Origin: JAUIET01 sp039111475
GTDB lineage: Bacteria; Pseudomonadota; Gammaproteobacteria; Pseudomonadales; JAUIET01
Direction: 5' to 3'
NCBI GenBank assembly: GCA_039111475.1
Contig: JBCCIP010000010.1
Coordinates: forward strand, 62,001 to 126,000
DNA: 64,000 bases
Shown here in pieces: positions 45,577 to 54,243 of this stretch. Within the stretch, counting starts at the first letter, position 1; each line of letters begins with the position of its first letter. The notes beneath the pieces are model-generated. The model was not told where the DNA came from. It ran no database searches and was given only the letters and a program-made list of their open reading frames with translations. The translations under genes were made by a program, and so were the position numbers.

Positions 45577-45969
45577 TTACTTTTTGTTTTTGCGAGCTTG
45601 TTTTATCTTCTGTTCGAGTGCTTTTAACTCATCGTCGCTCATTTCGTCTGAATGATTGTCGATAAACGCAGTGGCCGCTCTGAGCGGTGAACCTGAAAAA
45701 AACGTGCCCACCAACCGCCTTATGGCGCTCACGCTGGCATTGTCTTTTTCCAGAATAGGCATATAGATGTAACGCGCGCCTTGCTCGGTATGAGTGATGT
45801 GGCCAGCCTCTTCAAGCCGGGCCAGCATCGCTCGTACAGCAGAGTAACCAGGGGGGTTGGGAATATGCTCCTGTACGGTCTTTGCGTCTGCACGCTCAAG
45901 GCGATACAAGGCATCCATTATTTGCCGCTGTCGGCGACTTAGGTGGGTATGTGGATCATTGCTGGGCAT
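45577..45969 (-). CDS. BlaI/MecI/CopY-family transcriptional repressor
   Basis: 130 residues. The winged helix starts LSRRQRQIMDALYRL and includes GYSAVRAMLARLEEAGHI, the BlaI recognition region; the C-terminal dimerisation helices follow. It lies 13 bases before the M56 peptidase gene and 35 bases after a tandem operator, so it very probably represses its own operon until cleaved by the peptidase. Confidence 0.92.
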   Translation of the reverse strand: MPSNDPHTHLSRRQRQIMDALYRLERADAKTVQEHIPNPPGYSAVRAMLARLEEAGHITHTEQGARYIYMPILEKDNASVSAIRRLVGTFFSGSPLRAATAFIDNHSDEMSDDELKALEQKIKQARKNKK

Positions 45970-46004
45970 GGTTTGACTCTCGCAGCGCTGTGGGTTTTCT
46001 AGGT

Positions 46005-46041
46005 GTGCTACTTTTATAGCATTATGCTACAAAAATAGCAC
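46005..46041. promoter_or_regulatory. Tandem BlaI-type operator
   Basis: A 37-bp palindrome with 16 of 18 arm positions matching. It resolves into two direct copies of the dyad TGCTA-N6-TAGCA, at 46006-46021 and 46025-46040, 19 bases apart. BlaI-family sites are short dyads of this kind (commonly TACA/TGTA-cored). Both lie just upstream of the repressor gene and 205 bases before the divergent carotenoid-oxygenase gene, which could share the control. Confidence 0.65.
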
Positions 46042-46245
46042 CTTTGTGGATTGAATCAACCACTTTCTTACATCAAGATGAGATAAGCGCTTGGTTTTTA
46101 TAGAACGGAACGTTATAGAGTTGCTGCTAAGAACACCGAGTACCTGTGCATGCCCGGTAACTGTGGGTATGGCTAAATAGTCACTGCATAAAGTGCAGCA
46201 CTCGCGTTATATTAGCAACCGTTAAGAACTACTCGGAAATAAACC

Positions 46246-47652
46246 ATGCTTGCCACTGAAACCACAAGTTCAGTTAATTTCTTTCTCGATGGGAATTTCG
46301 CACCTGTTGTTGATGAGCGCGATGCAGATGAAATGGAGGTGCGCGGCCGCATTCCTAAAGACCTGGCGGGGCATTTCTTGCGGATTGGTCCAAACCCATT
46401 GCACATTTTCAGCGAGGAGGCATATCACACCTTCGACGGCGATGGCATGATTCACGCGATTGAGTTTAATGATGGCGCTGCCCATTATCGAAATCGGTTC
46501 GTACAAACGGACGGATTTAAGGTAGAGCAGAAGTTGGGTCACTGGGTGTACAAGGGGATGCTTTCAATGATGGACCCCACGCCTGCACCCATTCCTGAAG
46601 GCGCTCCCGCTGAAAAAAACCGCGCAAATACTGCATTGGCCTATCACAACAATACCTTGTATGCCTTGCACGAGGCCTCACGCCCGACTGTTATTCGCTT
46701 ACCTGGATTGGAAACAGAAGGCGAAACAGATTTTAACGGCAAGTTGCAACATCCGTTTACTGCACATCCCAAAGTGGATCGCAAGAGCGGAGATATGCTG
46801 AGCTTCGGTTATGGATTTGAGCCGCCTTTTGTGCACTACTCGGTTATAGATGGTAATGGAGACCTGGTTCATTCAACGCCTATCACTATTGAAAAGCCAG
46901 TGTTCATGCATGATTTTGCGGCCACTGCGAACTACACATTGGTTCTTGATTTTCCGATCACGCTGGACATTGAGCGGGCGATGGCTGGTGGCCCTGCACT
47001 TGATTTTGAGCCAGAGCATGGGTCAAGAATTGGCGTGGTCCCTCGTTATGGTTCTGACAAAGATGTGCGCTGGTTTGAGGTGGAAACCTGTTCGGTAATT
47101 CATACCGCGAATGCATGGGATGAGGAAGACTGCATTGTTCTGCAAGCGTCAAGAGCTGAAACAACCGATATTGCTGGCGCAGGTCTGGATGCAGAAAACC
47201 TGGAGGATACTCAAGGGCAGCTCTATGAATGGCGCCTTGATTTAAACGCCGGCACTGTTACGGAGCGTATGCTCAGCGAAGTACATTGTGATTTCTTGCG
47301 AGTGAATGACGAGTATGCTTGTCACAAAACTCGTTATATTTACGGCGGAGTATTTAATTCAGAGCGCGCATTCACGTTCGACGGACTGATGAAATACGAC
47401 AACGACACCCACATAATCAGCACCTATGACTACGGCCACCAACGCTATGGCGGTGAGGCCGTGTTTGCACCAAAAATTGGCGCCGTTGCTGAAGACGACG
47501 GTTACCTGATTTGCTTTGTGCACGATGAATCACTAAACCAGAGTGAATGCTTGATTTTGAATGCGCAAGATATAGCGGGCGGGCCGATAGCAACCCTGTT
47601 GATGCCTTACCGTGTGCCGTACGGTTTTCACGCCGGCTGGGTGAGCTCTTAG
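46246..47652 (+). CDS. Carotenoid cleavage / lignostilbene dioxygenase family (RPE65-like)
   Basis: 468 residues. The four iron-binding histidines of the seven-bladed propeller are at 174 (AHPKVD), 222 (MHDFA), 286 (VIHTAN) and 462 (GFHAGW). The N-terminal GHFLRIGPNPLH and DGDGMIHAIEF motifs are standard. These enzymes split an alkene with O2, acting on carotenoids, apocarotenals or stilbenes. The gene stands alone, divergent from the blaI operon and convergent with a broken glycosyltransferase. Confidence 0.92.
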   Translation: MLATETTSSVNFFLDGNFAPVVDERDADEMEVRGRIPKDLAGHFLRIGPNPLHIFSEEAYHTFDGDGMIHAIEFNDGAAHYRNRFVQTDGFKVEQKLGHWVYKGMLSMMDPTPAPIPEGAPAEKNRANTALAYHNNTLYALHEASRPTVIRLPGLETEGETDFNGKLQHPFTAHPKVDRKSGDMLSFGYGFEPPFVHYSVIDGNGDLVHSTPITIEKPVFMHDFAATANYTLVLDFPITLDIERAMAGGPALDFEPEHGSRIGVVPRYGSDKDVRWFEVETCSVIHTANAWDEEDCIVLQASRAETTDIAGAGLDAENLEDTQGQLYEWRLDLNAGTVTERMLSEVHCDFLRVNDEYACHKTRYIYGGVFNSERAFTFDGLMKYDNDTHIISTYDYGHQRYGGEAVFAPKIGAVAEDDGYLICFVHDESLNQSECLILNAQDIAGGPIATLLMPYRVPYGFHAGWVSS

Positions 47653-47657
47653 TGTTT

Positions 47658-48782
47658 TCAGTGTTCCATAGAGCGGTAATGCGCCATGAAATTCTCCACC
47701 ATGTTTTGCACGTCGAAGCGTTGAGCGGCGTCTCTCTGCGCTTCGTTACCTATAGTCTTAGCCATTTGCGTATGCAGCATCAATTGCTCGATATTCTCTG
47801 AAAGTTCAAGCGCATTACCGGGGCTGAACATCAAGCCGGTTACATTCTGTTTAACCACTTCGGCATTGCCAGGAATGCGGGACACAATTACCGCCAACCC
47901 GTTCATCATGGCTTCTACCTAGGTGTTGGATATGCCTTCATCTTCGGACGGTAGAATAAGAAAATCAGAGTGATTCAATAGGGCATGGATATCAGTGCGT
48001 TCGCCAATCATTTGTACATTTGACCGCAAACCCCGACGACCAATTTCTTGTCGAATGTCTTTTTCTTCCGGGCCAGACCCGGCGATCAGAAAATGAAAGT
48101 CATGATCTTTTTGTTTCAGTATCTCAAGAGCCTGCAAGATCACGGGAACATTCTTCGATTTAACCAAGCGTCCAACGAACAGGCCAAGCGGTTTATCCTT
48201 GTGCTGAGGGCTACCTTCTATCGGTAAAAGAGACTGATCTTGTTTGACCACGCCGTTGTAGATCGTGGCTAACTTTGGCGCCAATCCTGGCATTTTTTGC
48301 AGCGCATATTCGCTGCCTGAGTGCGAATTTGACACCACTGATTTCGACATATGTGTAATGAAACGTTTCAGCAACCACTCAGTTGATGTAAACCACTCAT
48401 ACCTTGCGCGAATAGATGTGTGCAAATTCGTTTTTGGACTGAAGAGGTAAGCAACGCAACACCAAAATTCGGCGGTAAGCGAAAAACAATGTATATGGTC
48501 GAACCGCTCTCGCCAGAGAAATCGGGATATACCCAGTAAGAATAACGGGTCAATCTTGAAGTGCTTTGGAATGTGAGTTACGCGCACGCCACTGGCATGC
48601 AATTCCTCAAGCAAGTAAGAGTGCTTTCGAAAGTACAACAGATGTGGCTCAAATTGCCGCCTGTCTATATTTTTTACCAGATTGACAATCTGCCGCTGAG
48701 AGCCTCCAACCTCCATCTCATCGCAAACAACGAGTAGTTTTTTCTTTGCGCGCGTGGGCAGCGCATTGTCTACGGATTTCAT
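47658..48782 (-). pseudogene. Glycosyltransferase group 1 (GT4-like), interrupted by one amber codon
   Basis: Reading from the ATG at 48782, the frame encodes a full GT-B glycosyltransferase: DEMEVGGSQRQIV near the N-terminus, LFVGRLVKSKN for the nucleotide-sugar domain, and EGISNT where the E-x7-E motif begins. The codon at 47919-47921 is TAG, after which the same frame continues VEAMMNGLAVIVSRIPGN, exactly the rest of the conserved motif, down to 47658. Only one residue is replaced, with no frameshift. It is therefore a recent nonsense mutation, a sequencing error, or a readthrough gene. The truncated product would lack the last helices. Confidence 0.8.
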
Positions 48783-49340
48783 CAGACTGCGGTCTCAATA
48801 TTTCAAGGCAACGTTGCTGTGGCAACATAGTGGGCCGTTTGTAAAACTACAGAATACGTCGTCAATAGCCGTGCAAGCTAGACCGCTCAGCGAAGTGTTA
48901 TGCAGTTTAACATTTGACCAATCTCTCACGTATTTGTTCAATCTCAACATGATATTCATGAGGCGAAACTACGTGAGCGATGCTTCAGTGACAACTGCAC
49001 AGGGACCGGTGGCGATTTATCGATACTCAGCGCATAGGGTGAACGGTCGGGGATACAGTCGCTATTGTTTCGGCTCGCAGAGTGACGAGAAAATTTACAA
49101 TTTTATGGGTGGTGCATGCGACTATGTTCTAAAACCAGCAATGCGGCGATTGCCTAAACAGTGGGATTTTTGACGTCCGTTCATCGAACTAATCTCTAGA
49201 GTGAGAGTAAGCGGACGCCTTGCAGACCGGCGCGGGGCTGGCCAGAATTGACGGCTTGTTGCTTAGCCTTAGTTTGAACGTTTGTCGACGTAGGAGCGCC
49301 TATATACTTGGAGTATTACTGCATACTTTAGTGGAAAGCA
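48783..49340. other. Region without a supportable gene
   Basis: A rightward open frame (about 48754-49173) begins inside the glycosyltransferase gene and has no ribosome-binding site or recognisable motif. I see no RNA gene, repeat or clear terminator here. It presumably holds the glycosyltransferase promoter and the 3' side of the leftward Rieske gene. Confidence 0.4.
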
Positions 49341-50306
49341 TCATTCGTAAAACTGCGAAAACCATTTTCGATGTTTTGCTATCGGTCCATCACCATCACA
49401 GAGAACCGGGTTCGCCTGATATTTCTTTTCCTGCCAAATCGGTATATCCGCCAAGACCCCTTCGGGATAGGACTGCAACATGGTTTTGCCCATATCGTCT
49501 TCTGCCAGATCGTTGGTAACGGTCATGCTCCAGCGCAGAAGCGTACGGTCTTCTTCCACGGGCGTTGAAACGCTGTACAGAAGAAACTCACCCATCACGC
49601 CAGGTTTTACACCAACAATATTTTTTGACCACACGCTGACATGTCCCGGCCCATGTGACTCCCTGAACGACATGTATTCGGTGCCTTCTTCTACCTCACC
49701 AACTGACATTTCTTCGCGGGTTTGAAACGCCTGTGTGGTTTTCTTGATGGGACCGTCAATAATGGATTCAGCCTCCGTGAAACTTGGCATACCATGCAAG
49801 TAGGGAAAATGCGCTGTATCAACATCATTTTCCGAAATTTCTTGTACGCAGGTCGGTAAGTCATGTACCAGAAACTCGGCAGGAATCCAGCCTTCGGCAG
49901 CACCATTGAAAGGAGCCAGTTCGGGCACTTCGAAATACGGTGGCTTTCCCTCGCGATCGTGCCAAGCCATGATCATGCCATTCACCTCGCGTACATGAAT
50001 GCTTTCAATCACTGCTCGCTCAGGTATTTTCTTCGCATACGGAATATGTTCGCATTGGCCATCGCCATTCCACTGCCAGTGATGAAACGGGCAGCGAAGT
50101 GTTTCACCAATTACACAGCCTTGACTAAGCGGAGCGCCGAGATGTGGGCAGTAGTTATCAAGCGCAGCTGCTTTGCCCGACTCAGTTCTAAATGCAACAA
50201 GGTCGCGACCACAAAAGCGCACTTTTTTGACCTCGCCTTTTTGTAACTCGTGGGCGAAGCACAGGCCAAACCAGCCGTGGGGCAATGGGAAGGGGAATTT
50301 ACTCAT
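49341..50306 (-). CDS. Rieske non-heme iron oxygenase, terminal oxygenase component
   Basis: 321 residues. The [2Fe-2S] Rieske ligands are Cys53-His55 (CPHLG) and Cys72-His75 (CPFHHW). The mononuclear iron site is in NDVDTAHFPYLHGMP, with the bridging Asp and the His-x4-His spacing typical of ring-hydroxylating and steroid oxygenases (KshA and the DAF-36/Neverland group have similar segments). The length is shorter than ring-hydroxylating alpha subunits and near KshA-like enzymes. No dedicated reductase or ferredoxin is adjacent. The substrate is unknown. Confidence 0.9.
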   Translation of the reverse strand: MSKFPFPLPHGWFGLCFAHELQKGEVKKVRFCGRDLVAFRTESGKAAALDNYCPHLGAPLSQGCVIGETLRCPFHHWQWNGDGQCEHIPYAKKIPERAVIESIHVREVNGMIMAWHDREGKPPYFEVPELAPFNGAAEGWIPAEFLVHDLPTCVQEISENDVDTAHFPYLHGMPSFTEAESIIDGPIKKTTQAFQTREEMSVGEVEEGTEYMSFRESHGPGHVSVWSKNIVGVKPGVMGEFLLYSVSTPVEEDRTLLRWSMTVTNDLAEDDMGKTMLQSYPEGVLADIPIWQEKKYQANPVLCDGDGPIAKHRKWFSQFYE

Positions 50307-50587
50307 AGACAGTAAAACGATGTGGTTGTGGATTCATTTCTCAATAGTACCTTGTTGGCCGTAGGCATGTATTTCAATTCGTATATGTGGGCAAGACTTG
50401 AGCCAATCCTACGTTGCTAATCAGCGCTGCAAGAAAACAGACATTGAACGCGGCGCCAACGCAGCTCCGCAGTTGCGACGAACTACACCTTTGCTGCGGT
50501 AACTGACATTGCGCGTTGCTTTCGCGGCATTGTAGTGTGCTAGTGCCACGACACAGAGGTACTAGTTCGCAGCTAATGTACACGCTA

Positions 50588-51055
50588 ATGATCTCACTAC
50601 TTATAAATGAAAAGCCGGTAACACTTGAATTGGAGCCCAACATGCCGTTGCTGTGGGCCTTGAGGGAGCACCTCAACTTAACCGGGGTAAAGTTTGGCTG
50701 CGGAATAGGCCAGTGCGGTTCATGCACAGTGCACGTTAATGGCGTGGCACAACGAAGCTGCGTAACACCTGTGGCATCTGTTGCGGGTAAGCGTGTTACC
50801 ACGATCGAAGGTTTGGCGGCGTCAGAGCAACAATTGCATCCCGTGCAGCAGGCGTGGATGGCCAATGATGTGCCGCAGTGCGGCTACTGCCAGGCAGGGC
50901 AAATAATGGCCGCCGCGCATTTTCTGCAGAATTTTCCGGAACCCACTGATGAAGACATTGACACCCACATGACCAATATTTGTCGCTGTGGGACTTACGT
51001 GCGCATTCGAAAAGCAATTCATGACGCAGCACAATTAATTGCCAAGGAGTCTTGA
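50588..51055 (+). CDS. Molybdenum hydroxylase small subunit, [2Fe-2S] (isoquinoline 1-oxidoreductase alpha-like)
   Basis: 155 residues from the ATG at 50588 (50576 also possible). The plant-type ferredoxin cluster is Cys38, Cys43, Cys46 and Cys58 (GCGIGQCGSC ... RSC), and the second helical cluster is CGYC plus CRCG. Starting MISLLINEKPVTLELEP, it matches IorA-like proteins closely. It passes electrons from the molybdopterin subunit encoded next, whose start lies 2 bases after this stop codon. Confidence 0.9.
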   Translation: MISLLINEKPVTLELEPNMPLLWALREHLNLTGVKFGCGIGQCGSCTVHVNGVAQRSCVTPVASVAGKRVTTIEGLAASEQQLHPVQQAWMANDVPQCGYCQAGQIMAAAHFLQNFPEPTDEDIDTHMTNICRCGTYVRIRKAIHDAAQLIAKES

Positions 51056-51057
51056 AT

Positions 51058-53328
51058 ATGTCTTCGTTATCCAGCTCCCAACTTTCCAGTTCCAGACTGC
51101 GCCGCCGGCAATTTCTGATAGCCGGTGCTGGATTGTCGGGCTCGTTTGTTCTGGGGTTGCCGATGCACTTATTGGCAAAGCCAAGCCAGGACGCGGAACC
51201 CGTTGATGCCCATGGAACACTGGGCTTCTTTATCGAAATTGACAGCGAAGGTGTGATTACAATTGGCAGTAATCAGCCAGAAATTGGACAGGGTGTGAGA
51301 ACCGCTCTGCCAATGCTGGTTGCCGAAGAGCTGGATGCCGACTGGAAAAACGTACGTGTGACGCAAATGCCGCTGGGCATTGTCAAAACGGCTGATGGCT
51401 TCGCCTGGAAATATGGTGGCCAGGGCGTTGGTGGCAGCACCGGCCTGACCAGCAATTGGGAGTTTATGCGCCAGGTCGGCGCGCAAGCACGTGCTCAACT
51501 GATGTCGGCAGCAGCCCAGCGCTGGAATGTGCCAATACAGGAATGCGGTACTCGCCCAGGTTATGTGATTCACCAAGGTGGCCAGCGAGAGCTAAGCTAT
51601 GGTCAACTTGTCGGAACGGCCGCGCGGTTGCGACTACCGGGTGAGACCGCGCCGCTAAAAAAACATCAAGACTATCGAATTATTGGTAAACCAACGGCCA
51701 GCGTTGATACGAAAGACGTTGTAACGGGAACCGCTATCTATGGCATAGACAGTGCTGTCGAAGGAATGCGCTACGCTGTTGTTGCGCGTTCTCCAGTTTT
51801 GAATGGGCGAGTGAAAGCATTTGATGCCAAAGATGCGTTGAAGATTCCAGGTGTTTTGCAGGTCTTTCGATTGGAAGGCCCTAAGCCAGGCGACCCTTAC
51901 CGGATTCTGGCGGATGGCGTGGCGGTGGTGGCAACATCAACGTGGACGGCCATGAAAGCCCGGGAGGCATTGCGCATTGAGTGGGCTTCAAACCCCAATG
52001 CAAACGACAACAGCACCGATTTCTGGCAAGACAATCAGCAGATGTTAAAGGCGAAAGGACAAGTAGTTTTGGAGGACGGCGATTTTGATCTAGCCGTGTC
52101 GAATGCTGCACGTCGTATGGTTCGCCAATACAAAGTGCCGTTTGTATCTCACGCGCCATTGGAGCCACAGAACTGTATTGTTCATGTAAAAGAAAACTCC
52201 GCGCACGTGATTGCGCCAACCCAAATGCCCAGCGGCGCATCTCGCGCCGTGAACGCAGTGACTGGCATAGAGCGTGAACACATTAGTGTTGAGATGACCA
52301 AGGTGGGTGGCGGCTTCGGTCGCCGCCTGAGCAATGATTACGTCGCGGAAGCGGCCATGATTTCACAGCAAAGCGGCCTGCCAATCAAGCTGCAGTGGAG
52401 CCGTGAAGACGACATCAAAAATGACTTCTATCGGCCCGCCGGTTTGCACGAAATGCAGGCGGGTTTAGATGCACGTGGCCGGGTCATTGCCTGGGCGCAG
52501 CGACTGGCAAGCGCGAGCAAATATTACCGGCGACCCAACATGCCCGATGAGAATCTTTGGGAAGCAGAACTCTATGTTGATGACTTCCCAAGAAGGCGAG
52601 TTGAGAACGTACGGCTGGAATATTTTCACAACGCTATTGGCCTGCCACGTGGCTCCTGGCGCGCACCAGCGCACACAGCCAATGCCTTTGTTGTGCAAAG
52701 CTTTATCGATGAAATTGCGCACGCGAGCGGGCAAGATCCACTGCAACTGCAGCTGGATCTGTTAGGCAAAGAGGAGGATCTGGAGTACTCAAATCATGGC
52801 GGCCCGGTATTTAATCCAGGCCGGCTCGCCAAACTTTTGAAGTTTGTTGCCCAGCAAATTGACTATAAGCGGAGCAGACCGGAAGGCGTTGGTGTAGGAC
52901 TGGCAAGCCATTTCACCTTTGGTGGCTATGCGGCGCACGCAATAGAAGTGTCGGTAAACAACGCAGGTCGATTGACTATTGAGAAAATTGTTGCAGCCAT
53001 TGATTGCGGGCTGGTGGTTAATCCACAGTCCGTCAGGGCTCAACTGGAAGGCGGCACCATCGATGGCATTAGCACTGCGTTGGGTCTGGAGATTACTGTC
53101 AAGGATGGTCAGGTGCAGCAAAGCAATTTCCATGACTACCCATTAATGCGGATTGCACAAGTGCCTGAACAATTTGAGACACACATTCTGCCTTATGACG
53201 ACGTGCCGACAGGCGTGGGAGAAATGGGCATACCGTCTGCAGCCCCTGCGCTTACCAATGCAATCTTTGCGGCCAGTGGTCAGCGAATTAGAGCGCTACC
53301 TATTAAGGATCAGCTGAAAAAGTCTTGA
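51058..53328 (+). CDS. Molybdopterin-binding large subunit (isoquinoline 1-oxidoreductase beta-like)
   Basis: 756 residues from the ATG at 51058, which has AAGGAG eight bases upstream; a TTG six bases earlier lies too near that site. A twin-arginine signal (LRRRQFLIAGAGLSGSFVLG) points to folded export with its partner subunit. Xanthine-dehydrogenase-family landmarks include GGGFGRR, the RGSWRAPAHTANAF segment, and GVGEMGIPS with the catalytic Glu. Such two-subunit periplasmic enzymes hydroxylate N-heterocycles or oxidise aldehydes. A cytochrome subunit and XdhC-type maturation factor are not in the window. Confidence 0.92.
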   Translation: MSSLSSSQLSSSRLRRRQFLIAGAGLSGSFVLGLPMHLLAKPSQDAEPVDAHGTLGFFIEIDSEGVITIGSNQPEIGQGVRTALPMLVAEELDADWKNVRVTQMPLGIVKTADGFAWKYGGQGVGGSTGLTSNWEFMRQVGAQARAQLMSAAAQRWNVPIQECGTRPGYVIHQGGQRELSYGQLVGTAARLRLPGETAPLKKHQDYRIIGKPTASVDTKDVVTGTAIYGIDSAVEGMRYAVVARSPVLNGRVKAFDAKDALKIPGVLQVFRLEGPKPGDPYRILADGVAVVATSTWTAMKAREALRIEWASNPNANDNSTDFWQDNQQMLKAKGQVVLEDGDFDLAVSNAARRMVRQYKVPFVSHAPLEPQNCIVHVKENSAHVIAPTQMPSGASRAVNAVTGIEREHISVEMTKVGGGFGRRLSNDYVAEAAMISQQSGLPIKLQWSREDDIKNDFYRPAGLHEMQAGLDARGRVIAWAQRLASASKYYRRPNMPDENLWEAELYVDDFPRRRVENVRLEYFHNAIGLPRGSWRAPAHTANAFVVQSFIDEIAHASGQDPLQLQLDLLGKEEDLEYSNHGGPVFNPGRLAKLLKFVAQQIDYKRSRPEGVGVGLASHFTFGGYAAHAIEVSVNNAGRLTIEKIVAAIDCGLVVNPQSVRAQLEGGTIDGISTALGLEITVKDGQVQQSNFHDYPLMRIAQVPEQFETHILPYDDVPTGVGEMGIPSAAPALTNAIFAASGQRIRALPIKDQLKKS

Positions 53329-53334
53329 AGCTCC

Positions 53335-53976
53335 CTAGCTACCAGCATCTTGCAAAATACCTTCTCCTTTCACGAACCATGAAACACCAAAAGCGACAAT
53401 AGCTAACGCTTCCAACCAAAACACGAACTCAAGCTCATTCTGCCAATCCAATTGAACAAGCGCATATTGAACACCAATCAGCACAACAGAGCTGACAATC
53501 GCATAACCACACACGGTGTACACTTTGTTGCGTTTGATTTTCGCTGCCGTAGGTTCTTGATCCGGACTGAATTTCTTGAACAGCACCAGGCAAAAATAGG
53601 CTAGGGCAAAGAAGAAAAACGCGGCAAACGTCGCGTGCAATAGATCGCAGACTATTTGAGTCGGCGTTAAGGTTTCTAATTCGGGTGCTACCGGAAACAA
53701 AGCAACCCCAATCGCGCTAATGCCGGCAACATCGCCCGCTAGATTGTCTCGCCAGTCCCACCCTTGATACGTCATCAGAAAAACGGCTATCGCAAACAAG
53801 CTGCCTACAAACACGTCACCCATACGGGTGTAGTAGTAGGCGCTCATGGTTTTCTCTATGCCTTCTGCACCGAGTAATAGATTGCCTATCGCCAGTACGA
53901 AGGGCAGAGAGATGCCTATTACGCCGACTATGCGTCGGAGAGATAAATAGGAGATAACCATGGAGGTGCTAGGCAT
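53335..53976 (-). CDS. Membrane protein of unknown function
   Basis: About 213 residues with six hydrophobic segments: IVGVIGISLPFVLAIGN, VFVGSLFAIAVFLM, ISAIGVALF, LLHATFAAFFFFALAYFCLVL, YAIVSSVVLIGVQYAL, and the C-terminal FWLEALAIVAFGVSWF. YYYTRMGD between the first two is a distinctive polar motif. The layout resembles DUF998-like proteins, but I cannot confirm this. The start is uncertain (53976, 53961 or a GTG at 54030; none has a good ribosome-binding site). It converges on the molybdenum enzyme and diverges from the membrane-stress operon. Confidence 0.65.
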   Translation of the reverse strand: MPSTSMVISYLSLRRIVGVIGISLPFVLAIGNLLLGAEGIEKTMSAYYYTRMGDVFVGSLFAIAVFLMTYQGWDWRDNLAGDVAGISAIGVALFPVAPELETLTPTQIVCDLLHATFAAFFFFALAYFCLVLFKKFSPDQEPTAAKIKRNKVYTVCGYAIVSSVVLIGVQYALVQLDWQNELEFVFWLEALAIVAFGVSWFVKGEGILQDAGS

Positions 53977-54157
53977 TTGCAGGGATCGTATGCATTGTCG
54001 GCTGGCGAGTATAAATGAAGTCTGTACCACAGTTGTGGGAGCGGTGGCTCAAAGTCAGGCCTGCGGATGCTCAAAATTGCAAAAATCATGGTTTTTCTGT
54101 CACCACTGGTCTGAATCTGGATGTTAATTGAGGCCATTCATTCAATAAGTTCTTTAA

Positions 54158-54226
54158 TTACAGTAGGTTACAGAAATTACAGTTTCAGTTATTGTTACAT
54201 GTAATAATTTGATATATCACATGTAA
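54158..54226. promoter_or_regulatory. Array of TTACA boxes upstream of the membrane-stress operon
   Basis: TTACAG occurs at 54158, 54168 and 54177, about one helical turn apart. It is followed by the perfect palindrome TTACATGTAA at 54195-54204 and a second ACATGTAA at 54219-54226; the two ACATGT cores are 22 bases apart, about two turns. A TGTAAT at 54200-54205 with TTACAG 17 bases before it could be the promoter, placing the boxes over it. A cooperative DNA-binding protein is implied; the RHH-like N-terminus of the first gene product is a candidate. Confidence 0.5.
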
Positions 54227-54243
54227 GTTGTTAGGATATGTGC

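Noticed and set aside
44004..45969. A true bla-type resistance regulator pair
   Set aside because: The M56 protein has a TonB C-domain and no penicillin-binding domain, and no beta-lactamase gene follows.
47919..47921. The amber codon as pyrrolysine, suggested by the MttB-family gene nearby
   Set aside because: The MttB gene here has no UAG, no pylTSBCD genes are visible, and a glycosyltransferase is not a pyrrolysine protein.
48754..49173. A 139-codon rightward open frame beside the glycosyltransferase
   Set aside because: It starts antisense within the glycosyltransferase gene and has no ribosome-binding site, recognisable motif or typical codon pattern.
54031..54243. A sigma-54 promoter, as expected for classical psp operons
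   Set aside because: No TGGCA-N7-TGC-like element with correct GG-N10-GC spacing was found; the nearest GG/GC pair is misspaced.
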